Below are positions 40,538 to 52,532 of a stretch of 64,000 bases of DNA, piece after piece. The translations under genes were made by a program, and so were the position numbers. The DNA lies in assembly GCA_948567375.1 (NCBI GenBank), contig OX419758.1:11909001-11973000 (forward strand). Direction: 5' to 3'. The DNA comes from Lunularia cruciata. Lineage: Eukaryota > Streptophyta > Marchantiopsida > Lunulariales > Lunulariaceae. How positions within the stretch are numbered: the first letter of the stretch is position 1; every line of letters begins with the position of its first letter. The notes below the pieces were generated by a model. It was not told the origin of the DNA. It ran no database searches and worked only from the letters and a program-made list of their open reading frames with translations.

Positions 40538-43500
40538 ATGGGGAAACTTCCGGTTTTCTTTGGCAAGGATGGAGAAGATGTGGAGGCCTTTGTGAGAGAC
40601 TTCAAGAGAGCTTGCATAGGAAACAATGAGAGGAGGAAGAATGAGTGGGCCTCATTATTACCAAATTTCTTTGAGGATGCAGCACTTACATGGTATGAGT
40701 CAGAATACCAAAAAAGAGAGAGGAGAGAGGGGGAAGAGGAGTCTTGGGAGACTTTGACTTCAGCACTCATTGAGAACTTTCTTCCTGATGAGAGTTATGA
40801 GAGATTGATGAGTGAGGTTACATTTCTCAAGCAAGGAGATGGAGAGAAAGTGAGGGTCTATGTGGAAAGAGTGGAAAAGTTGGAGTCCAGATTTCGCATA
40901 GTGTTGAGGAAGGGTGGGGATGATGTGGAGACTACAATGATTGGCATAGGGGCCATGCTCACCAAGAATTTTGTGGGAGGATTGAGACCACAAATTAGAA
41001 GCAAGGTGAGATATGAGAAACCTTCTTCCAAGGTTGAAGCTATCAAGATCGCAATTCGTATGGAGGAGAGTTTGGAAGGGGATGAGAGTGATTTGGTGGT
41101 GAAGGAGGTTGTGCATCCTCCTCAAGGCTACAAGTATGGTGGAACTTCTGATACTTTGGTGACAAGGGTTGCACCACAAGTAGTAGTTGCTCCAGTTCTT
41201 GCACCTCCACCAAAAGATCCACTCCAAACCATCACAGAACAACTTGCGGATCTCAAGATCAATGTGGTGCAACTATGGGAGAAGAGAGAGGTGGATCAGA
41301 ATGTAGGGAGAGGACCTAGGAGTTATGGAAACTATCCATATAGAGGAGGCCAACCAGCCAACAATTTCAATGATAGAAATTGTTTTGGTTGTGGAGGAAG
41401 AGGCCATATCCAAAGGAATTGCCCAAATTCCACTTACCATGGAGGAAGGGGTTATGAGGGAGCCAATAGAGGGAAAGAGGGAGGTAGTGAAACCCAAGTG
41501 GCTCCTAATCCCAACAAAGGTAAGGGGATAGCATCCATAGATGTGGTTGAGAGCAAGTATGAGAAGGGAGAGTGCTCAAACTCCAAGGGTCTTAATTTGG
41601 AGCTTTTGGCACAAGAGAAGAAGAGAGCTCGTTTTGCAGAGGATGTTCACTCTTCTCAAGGATTTACTTCAAGCAAGGATACTCCTATGTCTACTAGGAG
41701 CACTCGCACCTCAACACCATCAACAACAAAGACTCCAAGGAAGAAGTTGGGGATGGAGGACTTCTTGATCTCAAAGCAACAATGGAACTACAATGTGTTG
41801 GAGGATGTTGGTAGTCACAAGGCTAACATCACAGTGGGCCAATTAATTGCTTTGAACCCTACCTTGAGAAAGGAGCTTAGAGGTGGTTTGAGTTCTACAA
41901 GGAGCAAAAAGAAGAAGAAGGCAAAAGTTCCAGTATCAATGGGGGTGGTGGATGCCAAGCCAGCACCATGGGAGGCTTGTGAATATGCCTCCAAGATTGA
42001 TGTGAGAGTGAATGGTCACAACATCAAGGATGCATTGGTTGATGGAGGATCAGCAGTGAATGCCATGTCAGAAAGGTTGATGAAGAAATTGGGTATGATA
42101 CCCTCAAGACCTTCAACATTTGTGGTGAGCATGGCAAACAAGCAACAAGTTCGACCAGTAGGAGAGATGGATAAGGTGGTAGTTTCAGTTATGGGAGTTC
42201 AAAATCTCATGACTTTCCAAGTCTTGAAGGATTCAAGCTATGACTTACTTCTTGGGAGGCCATGGTTGAGAGCAGCACGCACAACTGATCGATGGCACAA
42301 AGGGTACTTAAGGATTGGGCCATCAAACCATAGAGTCACTGTTCCTGTGACTAACACCACCAACACTTCACATTCAGATACCCCATCTTCTGATTATTGG
42401 GAATCTGATTCTGAAGGAGGAGCTTCAGGTGTGGACACAAGCATGGAAGAGGAGACTTCCACGGAGGAGGATGAATCTGAATCTGATTCAGATGTGTATC
42501 CTTTGTGTGCTATGGATTTTGCACCTAAGCCAGAGGTTTTGAAGGACCCAGATAAATCACCATTGACACTTGAGGAGGTAGAGAGAAGGTTATCTACCCT
42601 CAAGTATGGCCCAAATGTTACCAAGGAGGAGAAGGTGAGATTTGAGGAGATTTTCCGCAAGTTCATCCATGTGTTTGCTTTTAGTTACAAGGATTTGAAG
42701 GAAGTCACCTTGGAGGAGCACAAGATAGAGGTGGAGTCACATGCAAGACCAATCCGCCAAAAGCAACGTCGCATTAGCCCACCAATATCTTTGGTTGTGA
42801 AGGAGGAGATTGATAAGCTCAAGGAGGCTGGATTTATCTTTGAGGTGGAGAATTCAGAATGGGTGTCTCCAATTGTCATTGTGAAGAAAAAGAATGGCAA
42901 GCTTTGGGTATGTGTGGATTACAAGAAGCTCAATGCTGTTACCAAGAAGGACTACTACCCATTGCCATTCATTGATGAGATCTTGGAGGAGGTTGCAGGT
43001 CATGAGAGGTACAGTTTTGGAGATGGTTATAGTGGATATAACCAAATCAAGATTGCACCAGAGCATCAACAACTCACCACATTCACCACACCTTGGGGAA
43101 CTTACGCTTTCAAGGTCATGCCTTTTGGGCTTTGCAATGCTCCAGCCACATTCCAACGGTTCATGAACAAGGTATTTGAACCTTTCATTGGGAAATTTGT
43201 GAGAGATTTCATTGATGACTTTTGTGTCTATGGGAGCAAGGAGGAGCACTTTGAGCACCTAATCAAAGTCTTGCAACGCTTGGATGAGGCAAATGCATCA
43301 CTCAACCCAGAGAAGTGCATTTTTGGATGTGAAGAAGGTCTACTTTTGGGGCACATCATCTCCAAGGATGGAATAGCAGTTGATCCTGAGAAGGTGAGGA
43401 AAATCTCAGACCTTCCATTCCCTTCAAGCTTGACAAAGTTACGCCAATTCTTGGGAATGGTTGGGTACTATAGGAGGTTCATCTTCTCATTTTCCAACAA

Positions 43501-45364
43501 GGCTTATGCATTGACCATCTACATGAAGAAGGGTGTAGATTACATGGTGATTTTGGAAGACAAGGAGGCTCTCAAAGCTTTTGAGGAGCTCAAGCAATCC
43601 CTTGTTGTAGCTCCAATTCTTGCTAAACCTGATTGGAGTAAGCCTTTCATCCTCTACACTGATGCTTCTAATGTAGCTATAGGATGCACTCTTAGTCAAT
43701 TAGACCAAGATGGGCATGATCATCCAATAGCTTATGCTAGTAGGCAGATGGTTTCAGCAGAGAAGAACTACTCTGTCACAGAGAGAGAAGGGTTGGCAGT
43801 GATCTTTGGTCTCAAGAAGTTTAGACACTACTTGATTGGAGGGAAAGCCACAATTGTCACGGATCACAAGGCTTTGAAGTACATCTTCAACAAGCCTAAT
43901 GTTGAAGGGAGACTAGCAAGGTGGATGATACTCTTGTCTGAGTATGACTACACAATTGAGGATAGGCCAGGAAAGAAACATGCAAATGCTGATTTGTTAT
44001 CTAGAGCCTATGATCATGATGGAGATGAGCCAGTAGATGATTCCTTCCCGGATGAGGAGCTCATGACAATCTCAGTCACTCAAGAGATTCCAATGGAGTA
44101 CAAGGAGATTGTGGATTTTGTGACAAGAGGTAACTATCCAGAAGGGATGCATGCTAGGGAGAGGAAGGCCCTTGCAGCAAGATCTAGACCTTACACAATG
44201 GTGGAGGATATTCTTTTTCACCAAGGAGCAGATGGTCTACTTCGAAGAGCAGTGGGTAAGGAAGAGTCTATCCTACTCATAAAGGAGTTTCATGAAGGTT
44301 TAGTATGTGGAGGACACTTTGCAGGAAAGGTGACTGCTTTCAAGATTCTAGATGCAGGTTATCATTGGAGAGGGATTTTCAAGGATTGTCTTGATTATTG
44401 CAAAACTTGTCATGTTTGTCAAGCTTTTGCTAGAAAGTCTACATCCACTCCACCACTTAGATCAATTCCATTGCTAGGACCTTTTGAGAAGTGGGGAATT
44501 GATTTTGTAGGACCTCTCAATAGAACCCCAAGGAACAATCGGTACATTGTGGTAGTTACTGATTACCTTACCAAGTGGGTTGAGGCTAGACCATTGAGGG
44601 ACAAGAATGAAGATGAAGTGGGTAGATTTCTTTATGAACGCATTATCACTAGGTTTGGATGCCCTTTGGAGTTGGTTTCTGATAGAGGAGGAGAGTTTAC
44701 AGGAAGCATTACTACAGCCATGCTACGACATTTCTCTATCACACATAGAGTAACTACATCCTATAAGCCAAATTCCAATGGCTTGGCAGAGAGAACCAAT
44801 CAGACCTTGTGCATGATGTTGGCCAAAGATGCAGAAATGGAGGGGGCTAAACATCATTGGGACAAGAGGATTCATGCAGTTTTGTGGGAGTATAGGACAA
44901 CCATGAAGACTTCCACTGGATATTCTCCATTCCAATTAGTGTATGGTATTGAGTCTACCTTACCTATTCACTTTGATCTTCCTACCTTCCAAAGCATTCA
45001 TAGGAGATTGAAGAAAGCACAAGGAAGTGATGCAGGGAAGTCAAGGAAGGATCAACTCATGGAGTTGGAAGAGGCAAGAGAAGTTGCTATGGTTCGAGTG
45101 GAGCAAGCCCAAAGGAAACAAAAGGAGAGCTATGACAAGAGGCAAGGCAAGAAGAAGGTGGAGCCTTTCAAAGAAGGTGATTGGGTAATGTTGTTTGATT
45201 CCATTCGATTCAAGAGAGTGCAAAAGAAGTTTTTGCCTAAGTACTTTGGACCTTTCATAGTAGAGAAGGTGTGGGGCAATTTCACCTATGATCTCAAGGA
45301 GTTGGGAGGAAGACACTTTGATAGGATTAACCATGATAAGTTGAAGATGTACCATAGAAGGTAG
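40538..45364 (+). CDS. gag-pol: E2 gag-pol polyprotein (1,608 aa)
   Basis: Full-length frame differing from E1 at only about a dozen residues, for example LLPNFFED for LLPDFFED and NGKLWVCVDYKK for NGKLRVCVDYKK. The latter replaces a conserved arginine in the RT fingers region (VCVDYKKLN block) by tryptophan and might harm polymerase activity. All protease, FIDD, RNase H and DX35E residues are present. This copy and E1 are the candidate autonomous members. Confidence 0.95.
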   Translation: MGKLPVFFGKDGEDVEAFVRDFKRACIGNNERRKNEWASLLPNFFEDAALTWYESEYQKRERREGEEESWETLTSALIENFLPDESYERLMSEVTFLKQGDGEKVRVYVERVEKLESRFRIVLRKGGDDVETTMIGIGAMLTKNFVGGLRPQIRSKVRYEKPSSKVEAIKIAIRMEESLEGDESDLVVKEVVHPPQGYKYGGTSDTLVTRVAPQVVVAPVLAPPPKDPLQTITEQLADLKINVVQLWEKREVDQNVGRGPRSYGNYPYRGGQPANNFNDRNCFGCGGRGHIQRNCPNSTYHGGRGYEGANRGKEGGSETQVAPNPNKGKGIASIDVVESKYEKGECSNSKGLNLELLAQEKKRARFAEDVHSSQGFTSSKDTPMSTRSTRTSTPSTTKTPRKKLGMEDFLISKQQWNYNVLEDVGSHKANITVGQLIALNPTLRKELRGGLSSTRSKKKKKAKVPVSMGVVDAKPAPWEACEYASKIDVRVNGHNIKDALVDGGSAVNAMSERLMKKLGMIPSRPSTFVVSMANKQQVRPVGEMDKVVVSVMGVQNLMTFQVLKDSSYDLLLGRPWLRAARTTDRWHKGYLRIGPSNHRVTVPVTNTTNTSHSDTPSSDYWESDSEGGASGVDTSMEEETSTEEDESESDSDVYPLCAMDFAPKPEVLKDPDKSPLTLEEVERRLSTLKYGPNVTKEEKVRFEEIFRKFIHVFAFSYKDLKEVTLEEHKIEVESHARPIRQKQRRISPPISLVVKEEIDKLKEAGFIFEVENSEWVSPIVIVKKKNGKLWVCVDYKKLNAVTKKDYYPLPFIDEILEEVAGHERYSFGDGYSGYNQIKIAPEHQQLTTFTTPWGTYAFKVMPFGLCNAPATFQRFMNKVFEPFIGKFVRDFIDDFCVYGSKEEHFEHLIKVLQRLDEANASLNPEKCIFGCEEGLLLGHIISKDGIAVDPEKVRKISDLPFPSSLTKLRQFLGMVGYYRRFIFSFSNKAYALTIYMKKGVDYMVILEDKEALKAFEELKQSLVVAPILAKPDWSKPFILYTDASNVAIGCTLSQLDQDGHDHPIAYASRQMVSAEKNYSVTEREGLAVIFGLKKFRHYLIGGKATIVTDHKALKYIFNKPNVEGRLARWMILLSEYDYTIEDRPGKKHANADLLSRAYDHDGDEPVDDSFPDEELMTISVTQEIPMEYKEIVDFVTRGNYPEGMHARERKALAARSRPYTMVEDILFHQGADGLLRRAVGKEESILLIKEFHEGLVCGGHFAGKVTAFKILDAGYHWRGIFKDCLDYCKTCHVCQAFARKSTSTPPLRSIPLLGPFEKWGIDFVGPLNRTPRNNRYIVVVTDYLTKWVEARPLRDKNEDEVGRFLYERIITRFGCPLELVSDRGGEFTGSITTAMLRHFSITHRVTTSYKPNSNGLAERTNQTLCMMLAKDAEMEGAKHHWDKRIHAVLWEYRTTMKTSTGYSPFQLVYGIESTLPIHFDLPTFQSIHRRLKKAQGSDAGKSRKDQLMELEEAREVAMVRVEQAQRKQKESYDKRQGKKKVEPFKEGDWVMLFDSIRFKRVQKKFLPKYFGPFIVEKVWGNFTYDLKELGGRHFDRINHDKLKMYHRR

Positions 45365-45412
45365 AGAGACCTTCACTTTGAGGACAAAGTGAAAACTTAG
45401 TCCGGGGGTAAA

Positions 45413-46091
45413 TGTAACACCCATTTGTGCATGTGTGTGGTATTGTGATATTTAGCTTGGTATTACAAGTACTTAAGAGATATTATTTATATAGAGATAA
45501 AGGATGGTTCTATATTAGTCATGGTTAGCTAAAGTTAGTCATAGCTAAGATAGATGGGACCTTACTTTAGAGGAAGTAGAAAAGATGAGCACCACTATTT
45601 TGGATTTTAGTGTGTTGACTTGGTATTATTCCTAGGTGTTTGGCTTTGGGGAAAGAGTTGAGAACTCTTGGGCCCGCAAGCCTTTTTGTTTTGGATTCTT
45701 CTTTAGTCCAAGGATAGCCCATGTGAAGGAATCCTTGCTTTAGTGGTTGGGTCAAGATAAGGGGAATATGCCCATGTGAATGGATATTCCTTTCTACTTT
45801 TTGACTTTACTTGACTTTTAGTCTAGTAACTTGAGTTACTACGGTAAATAGTAACTTTGGTACGTAACTATTTCACAAGTATATAAACAAGGGGTGAGGA
45901 GGTACTCATCATCCTTTCATTTGCAACTATCTCTCTCTCATTGAGTTCTCTAGTGAGCAATGTCTTGAGTCTTGGAGTGTTAGCCTTGGAGGAGTATGAT
46001 GGAGTTGGGGTTCCTTGCCTTCTTAGTCCATGGTGCGCTACCATAATAGCCATCAGAGGTTCATCCTGAGTGAGAGACAGGCCGGCTCACA
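45413..46091 (+). repeat. E2 3' LTR
   Basis: 679 bp, no difference from the E2 5' LTR seen by eye. It is preceded by the same hairpin and GGGGGTAAA tract as E1. Confidence 0.95.
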
Positions 46092-46555
46092 AGTCAAGCC
46101 CCGCCTACACTAGTTAAGAGGATCCAGGTGATGCTCGCCGGCCTCTGTCCACCATAGCTAGGAACTTGAAGGCTCAACATCAAAGAAGTGAGCTCTCTGG
46201 AGCTGCACCTCAAAAGTATACCCCTGGACTTGAGCTAGGTCTGAAACCCTAATGGTCCCATAAATGGCACAATTGATGGTGCAAATGGTGCAAAGTGACA
46301 GTAGGCCCCACCATGAAGTCAATACCCCAAACACAAAATCTGACCGTCAGAAAGTAGTCTCTAAGAATTTGCTGAAATAACTCTAACTACTATCATTGGA
46401 ACTCCAGTGTCCGAGCAATCTAGATGTGACACTACAAATAGTGTGATAGCTGTCATTCATATATACATCGCTACACAACATACATCACTGTCAACATCAT
46501 ACACTATAGAAGCACAACTCACACATAAGTCATACATAGACTCTAAAGTGCGACA
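46092..46555 (-). repeat. Start of relic P's 3' LTR, right of E2
   Basis: In minus orientation it starts TGTCGCACTTTAGAG at 46,555. It shares CAGCTCCAGAGAGCTCACTT and CACCATAGCTAGGAACTTGA (as read here) with the E5 LTRs. It continues at 38,289 beyond E2. Confidence 0.75.
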
Positions 46556-48214
46556 ATCGCCCCCCTAGTTGGCAGTTAGGTCCCTCTAACTCCAAATAGT
46601 CATCTACTCCAAGTATATGGTATACCCTATGATGGGCAAAGATTAGGAGGCCAGGTGCTATAGAGCCCCATCGTTAGTTGCCTGTCTGCAATCTATACCA
46701 TATAAAGAATGAATTAGCTATAGGTCAAGTACATCTAGGACATAACAATCGTTCCTAAGGAACCACCATGAAGGGAGGAGTCATACATGCCATATGCCAT
46801 CCTCTCAAATAGCTATGACGCACTAATATAATAGCAGTTCCACTATAAGAGCCACATAACATACACCTCAAGCCTGCACGTACAAATGCCGAGCTTGGGT
46901 CCATAGTACCATCAATGTTTGGGAGGTGGCATGGTGCACAATTGCACACATGATCCAAACAACACCATCATGTCTTTCTAACACAAGGACTCTAGGTGGC
47001 AAAACCTCATGCACTCTCAAGATAGTGCGGCCTGTTGAAACATCAAGTGTAAAGTAATTGGTGTTGTTTGCTATAGATATACATAGTCTCTTGGATGAAA
47101 TCAACGGATCAAAAGTCTATAACCTCCTTCTTGAATGGTAGCATAGCATAAAGTATCTATATGCTGAGCAATTGCCAAGTTCTCAAAGGCCATCAACATC
47201 ACTCCAAAAGATCTCTTCCCACTAAGAACATGCGCTCATCCATACATGTGGGTCATCCAAGTCCAAAATTACAGTAGCATTTTGACAAATGGTTGCAGGT
47301 AAATTTGGATCTTGTCCATAGGGTAGGAAGTAAGGAGAGGAGGATGTTAAGGAGGCTTGCCAGTTGAACCAATAGCCCATGGCCAACCAAGGTAATTGGA
47401 GATCCCAATCTCCCAAGTGGCCTCTCTACAAACCATACTTTTGCAAACCGCTCTTCACCGTCTGAACCACTCTCTCTACTAAGCCATCTGCCTTAGGGTG
47501 ATCTTGGGATGTAGTATGATGGTCAATCAAAGCCTTGTCAAACAAGACCTAAAACTCCCCCAAGAACTCTTTACCCTGATTAGTCAAAACCTCAACTGGT
47601 GCACCAAAATGACTAAGAACTCAATCCAAGAATGAGTAAGTTGTCCCTTCACTAGACTTGCCAGGAAGGGCCACCAACTCAATCTTCTTGGAGAAATGCT
47701 CCACATCACCAAAACATATTGATGATGTCTCACAGTCAGCGGTAAAGGTCCAGCAAAGTCCAAACTCCAATGGTAACCCAATCCCATGATAGGTAATGGG
47801 TGTAATTGTGGCATAGGAGCATTGAATGATGCTTTTACTTGGTCATAAACCACACATCTATCTGGCAACAAACTGCTATACCCCGGTCTGCATACCACAC
47901 CACCAATAATGACTCTGGAGTAAGCTATATGTACACTTTACTCCAAAATGTCCTAGCTCCTCATGAGCATGATGGACCAACTGTGGTCTCTAAGATAGAA
48001 GTGGTACTACTCGCACTCTACCATCCTCCTATACACGCAAAAGGTGTATGCACTCCAATCTGAACCATCAGGCTTGCTGAAGAACACGGTCTCTCTCCTT
48101 GGCCCCAATTCTGCCACCCATAACACCAATACAAAAATAGTCCATCACTAAGACATCATCATGAATGTCTCGCTGAATTGTACCAATATCTTCACTCTTT
48201 GGATCTATGACCTG
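46556..48214 (-). pseudogene. Relic P: integrase and PHD finger of an E5-type element
   Basis: Minus-strand order is integrase core (LGYHWSLDFAGPLPLTVRHH near 47,790, LTNQG near 47,580), then DWDLQLPWLAMGYWFNWQAS (47,416-47,350) and the C-terminal TLDVSTGRTILRVHEVLPPR (47,040). The PHD finger runs from about 46,880 to 46,730 (CMLC, GWHMAC, then a stop before LLCPRC). Two PHD cysteines are lost (RHSY in place of CHNC). A purine tract AGGGGGGCGAT precedes the LTR. The element is cut at 48,214, where an E1-family fragment begins, so nothing upstream of the integrase survives. It shows that the PHD tail belongs to a repeated family. Confidence 0.78.
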
Positions 48215-49129
48215 TGAACTGGCCTATCTCTCACTTAGGATGAACCTCTGATGGCTATTATGGTAGTGCATCATGGACTAAGAAGGCAAGGAACCCCAAC
48301 TCCATCATACTCCTCCAAGGCTAACACTCCAAGACTCAAGACATTGCTCACTAGAGAACTCAATGAGAGAGAGATAGTTGCAAATGGAAGGATGATGAGT
48401 ACCTCCTCACCCCTTGTTTAAATATTTGTGAAATAGTTACGTACTAAAGTTACTAATTACCGTAGTAACTCAAGTTACTAGGCTAAAAGTCAAGTAAAGT
48501 GAAAAAGTAAAAAGGAATATCCACCCACATGGGCATATTCCACTAAGCATGTGATCTTATCTTGACCCAACCATTAAGTTTAGGATTCATTCACATGGGC
48601 TATCCTTGGACTATAGAAGAATCCAAAACAAAAGGCTTATGGGCCCAAGAGTTCTCAACTCTTTCCTCAAAGCCAAACACCTAGGAATAATACCAAGTCA
48701 ACACACTAGAATCCAAAAAGGTGGTGCTCATCTTTTCCACCTCCTCTAAAGTAAGGTCCTTTCTATCTTAGCTATGACTAACTCTAGCTAATCATGACTA
48801 ATGTAGAACGATCCTTTATCTCTACATAAACAATATCTCTCAAGTACTTGTAATACCAAGCTAAATATCACAATACCACACATGCATATGCACAAATGGG
48901 TGTTACATTTACCCCCCGGACTAAGTTTTCACTTTGTCCTCAAAGTGAAGGTCTCTCTACCTTCTATAGTTCATCTTCAACTTATCATGGTTAATCCTAT
49001 CAAAGTGTTTTCCTCCCAACTCCTTGAGATCATAGGTATAATTGCCCCACACCTTCTCCACTATAAAAGGTCCAAAGTACTTAGGCAAAAACTTCTTTTG
49101 CACTCTCTTGAATCGAATGGAATCAAACA
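48215..49129 (-). repeat. Truncated old member of the E1 family (3' LTR plus pol end)
   Basis: LTR at 48,215-48,907 in minus orientation, with TGTAACACCCATTTGTGCAT at its start, and 48,908-49,129 holding the purine tract, the hairpin and the last ~60 codons of pol. It keeps the segment that the young LTRs lost. It breaks abruptly at 49,129 against an F-family LTR. Confidence 0.88.
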
Positions 49130-49745
49130 TGTTGTTTTCAATGCTCTTCGCTTGAGCTTAATTCTGATTGTCAATTCTGTGTTTGTGTAGAGAATTTCTA
49201 AGTGCAAGTCAGTGTGTCTATGGATGTTGGATTATGCAACCTTGATCTTCATTCTGTGTGTTTGATCCTGAGTGAAGTGCATCAGAGTAATGCCTTGATA
49301 GATTTGAGAGGAATTGTAATGTTTGTAGTATTTTGCATTTGTGAGTGTAGCACGAAGTTGATGTGAAGCAATTTTGTGAAGCAATTTTGTGAAGCAAGGA
49401 AGTTGTGCCTTCAATGGAGGGGTGGAACACAATTTTGAGGTAAAATCATTCTTCACAGTGAAGTGCAGTCTTCGGGAGAATCTGAATCATCACAATCAAG
49501 AGTTGTTGGACAGAATTTGCTATGTTGTGATTATGTGTGTGTGTTTTTGTGACAAGTTGTCAAGATTGTGAGCTTGTTACTCTCTTCTGGGTGTAGTTGC
49601 TACCTGAGAGACTAAAGACGCAACCAAGAAGAACTACATGTTACTATTTGACTTCATATTTGACCAATTCTGATTTGTATCTCTACGGGAATGAACTTTA
49701 CTTACCCGATTACTGCAAAAGTGATATTTGCCGGGTTGTCACAGT
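49130..49745 (+). repeat. LTR of family F, second copy (5' LTR)
   Basis: Inverted relative to 3,574-4,310 and aligned with it from its AAGCTCAAGCG region to the GGTTGTCACA end. About 110 bp of the LTR start is missing at the junction with 49,129. Coding DNA of the coiled-coil protein follows on the plus strand, which fixes the orientation. Confidence 0.55.
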
Positions 49746-49759
49746 CACCCTCATCAATC

Positions 49760-50340
49760 ACTTTCTTTGCATGGTGCAAGAAGTAAACTTGGAGAGGATG
49801 AAGGCAACGGATGAACTCAAGGAAGTTTGTGCCCAACACTTGGAGAGGGTTAAATGGAACAATGACTTAGCACAGGATGTGGCCAAGCATAGGGCAAAAG
49901 GTGTGGCCCTAGAGAAGAACATTTCAAAGGAGAGGATGATAAGACATAAGATGTCTGAATTGAAAGAATAGGTAAAGGCCCAAGAAGAGATTGATGCACT
50001 GAAGGGAGAAGTGGAAAAGTTAAAGGTGTCCCTCATAGCAGGAAAAATTCATGATTAAGATGAGATATGAGTAGTGGACATCAAAAGTGAAGGAGCTCAT
50101 GGAAAGTCTTAAGTAGAAGAAGGAAGAACACATGAAGGAAAGGGTAGCCATTCAAGGGGAAATTGTGGTTGAGATAAAGGAGAGTTGAACCTAGAGAAGA
50201 CTACAATATTGGTGAGGATGGAGATGATGTAGGTCCATCTTGAAGAGATCAACAAAGGGTGTTATGAAGGCCTACTTGGAGAAATTGGAAGCTCAAGACT
50301 GTCAATGGGAATGACCTAACCCATAGTTTGGGCTACTAGG
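49760..50340 (+). pseudogene. Family F coiled-coil protein, second copy
   Basis: Directly after the LTR an open frame reads VQEVNLERMKATDELKEVCA and continues ALEKNISKERMIRHKMSELK to a stop at about 49,971. The heptad pattern goes on as EEIDALKGEVEKLKVSL, with further stops and shifts to about 50,340. It corresponds in character and relative position to 4,615-5,590. Confidence 0.45.
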
Positions 50341-52532
50341 CACTATGGGACAAGGGAATTGTGGGCCAGCCCTTCTCTGGGCTTTGGGTGTGAACTGCAG
50401 GCAGGTTTCTCATAATGCACTTAGCCGTATTGTACGACTGGATCTTGTGTGAGACACTTAACCTTGAAGAGAGATCACAGATCTATCGCCCTTATGAGCC
50501 AGTTGACCTCCTTGGTTGTCACTCTGTGTTAATCAAACTTCACACTCCATGAGAACTACATGACATCTTGTAGTGGGAACACAAGTATTGAGGATTCATG
50601 AGAACACCATATCATACAAGTTCCATGATCATTCATTGCAATCATCCATACAAGGATCTGAGAGCAAACAATGGATAGGGTACTCAGAGTTTATATCTCT
50701 TGGCTGTGGGTTGTCACCTACAACATATGGTCATCACCTGCACTACAAGGAACACCATAATATTACCTGGGATTCCTCTCTCTGGCCAAGTCCTCCTCCT
50801 TGCTAGTTAACCCTCAATCAAGATCAAATGGCTAGTTAACCCTCAGTCTCTACTAAATGGCTTATTGATCTACTTATGATAACTCTCTACTACCAACACC
50901 AACCCCACCATAGTAGATTAAGGTCTGTTATATATGGTGAACCCTAAAAAGAATTTCTACTTTCCTCCCAATACTTCTTTTGTGCTAGTTATCTCCACCA
51001 AATGCCACCCGCCATAAATACCAATTGACTCTTAATCCTTGATTCTAATCAAGATTACATTATCTAAGTGCATCATCACACTACCTTTGCATTCATTATC
51101 TACCTAAATTTTTCCTACTATCTTACATACCCATAGCAATTTGTGCTTGCTCTCTTGTTTGTTCCATAGAGAGGAATCCCACACCCAATTTTAGTCCCGT
51201 TAGAAGAATATCCCATAGTGGGAGTCCCATAGCAACTCACCTGCAATGGAAATCCCACACTCAGATTCCCGTAACATTAACTTGCTTGCATTTGACACAG
51301 CCCTCAACAGCTACTTTGCCAGATGACCTAGCCCTCTCCTCAGTACTTGCCCTCCAAGTAAGCCCTTTTGAAGTCTACTTTTTCTTCTTGCCCTTGTTTG
51401 CAAAAGGGAAGAACTAGGCTCTCATCTAGTAGTAGATGCCCATATGATCTCTTTCTTGATAATCCTTGAAGATGGTATCATGTACTTGGATGAATCCATC
51501 CATGTGGGCAAACTCCAAGGTCCTTCCTAGACCGACAACAACCCCATATGTTTGCTTGCTCTAGAGGTACATGAAGTTTAGCTCAAAAAATTTCATGTAC
51601 AACTATGGATTCTACTTAGATCTCCCAATCTAAGCAATAAGGTACATGCCTTCCTTTAACTTTTGGCTTTGTATAGTTGAGTTTGTGTGCAACAGCTCCA
51701 AGATTGTTGGGCTCACTAGAGTCTTCTTCCTTGGCATTGAGATCTGCATACCACTTCTTGCCAAAGCACTTAATCATGCAATTGCTCAAAGAGTCATGCG
51801 ATAACAAGTATTTGAAGGGCTATGTTTGGGAGTGTCTCACTTGCTTCTCTAAGACCACCAGAGGAACTTCCAAAGAGGGAACAAATTTCGTATGAGTTCT
51901 TGTCCTAGTTGCTCAAATACGGTCCTTACCTCCTGGACTATAGTACTGATGGGTGTGGTCTGAGACACTGGGACTGTAGTGATAGTGGTGTTACAGGCAG
52001 CCTACAATCTGACATCCTAGTGGATCCAGAGGATTTCAACATTGGTGATCCTGCTTGTTTTGACATATTCATGTCTAGGACATAGGTGTGGTTTCAATGC
52101 CAAACCTTGGTTCACCAGCTTCAAAAAATCCACTAAATACCTCAAAGAAAAGTATGGGAGGCTGATTGCTACATATGTTAACTTGTGGGGTACTCTAACC
52201 AGAGGTCCTCCCTTAGTGATTCTTTTATTAGTACACAATGGGTTTTGAAGAGATCCCAAAACTCAATTTCTCAGGTCTATAACATGGAGAACTTATTTTC
52301 ATGGAGAATTTTCTATAACAAGATATATTGGTTTATTGTTGCTCCTACAATGAAGAGGGCCAAGTCAAATTGGTAGACTTGTTCTATCAAAGAAAACATT
52401 AGGGTTTCCAATTGTAGCCTACTATAGGCAGCAAGAACATGCACCTATATATCATGTGTGAGGGTTGGTTGTGGTAGGAAGGGATGGTACTCAGACTCCT
52501 ACTTATCTTCCCGGCATAGGGCTTGGTCGGCC
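50341..52532. other. Unassigned F-type internal DNA
   Basis: No intact gene. Plus-strand fragments such as VLKRSQNSISQVYNMENLF (52,226-52,285) look like decayed coding DNA, but I cannot name them. GGCC at 52,529-52,532 is the target duplicated by E3. Confidence 0.25.

Larger units (their letters stand above)
38290..46091 (+). mobile_element. E2: intact Ty3/gypsy retrotransposon, sister of E1
   Basis: 7,802 bp, the same length and organisation as E1, with coordinates shifted by exactly 27,049. LTRs are 38,290-38,968 and 45,413-46,091. I found no difference between them, so it is probably younger than E1. Flanking target AGTA/AGTC represents a 4-bp duplication with one later change, as comparison with the undisrupted LTR sequence shows. 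It is inserted in the LTR of relic P. Primer site at 38,973-38,990. Confidence 0.95.
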
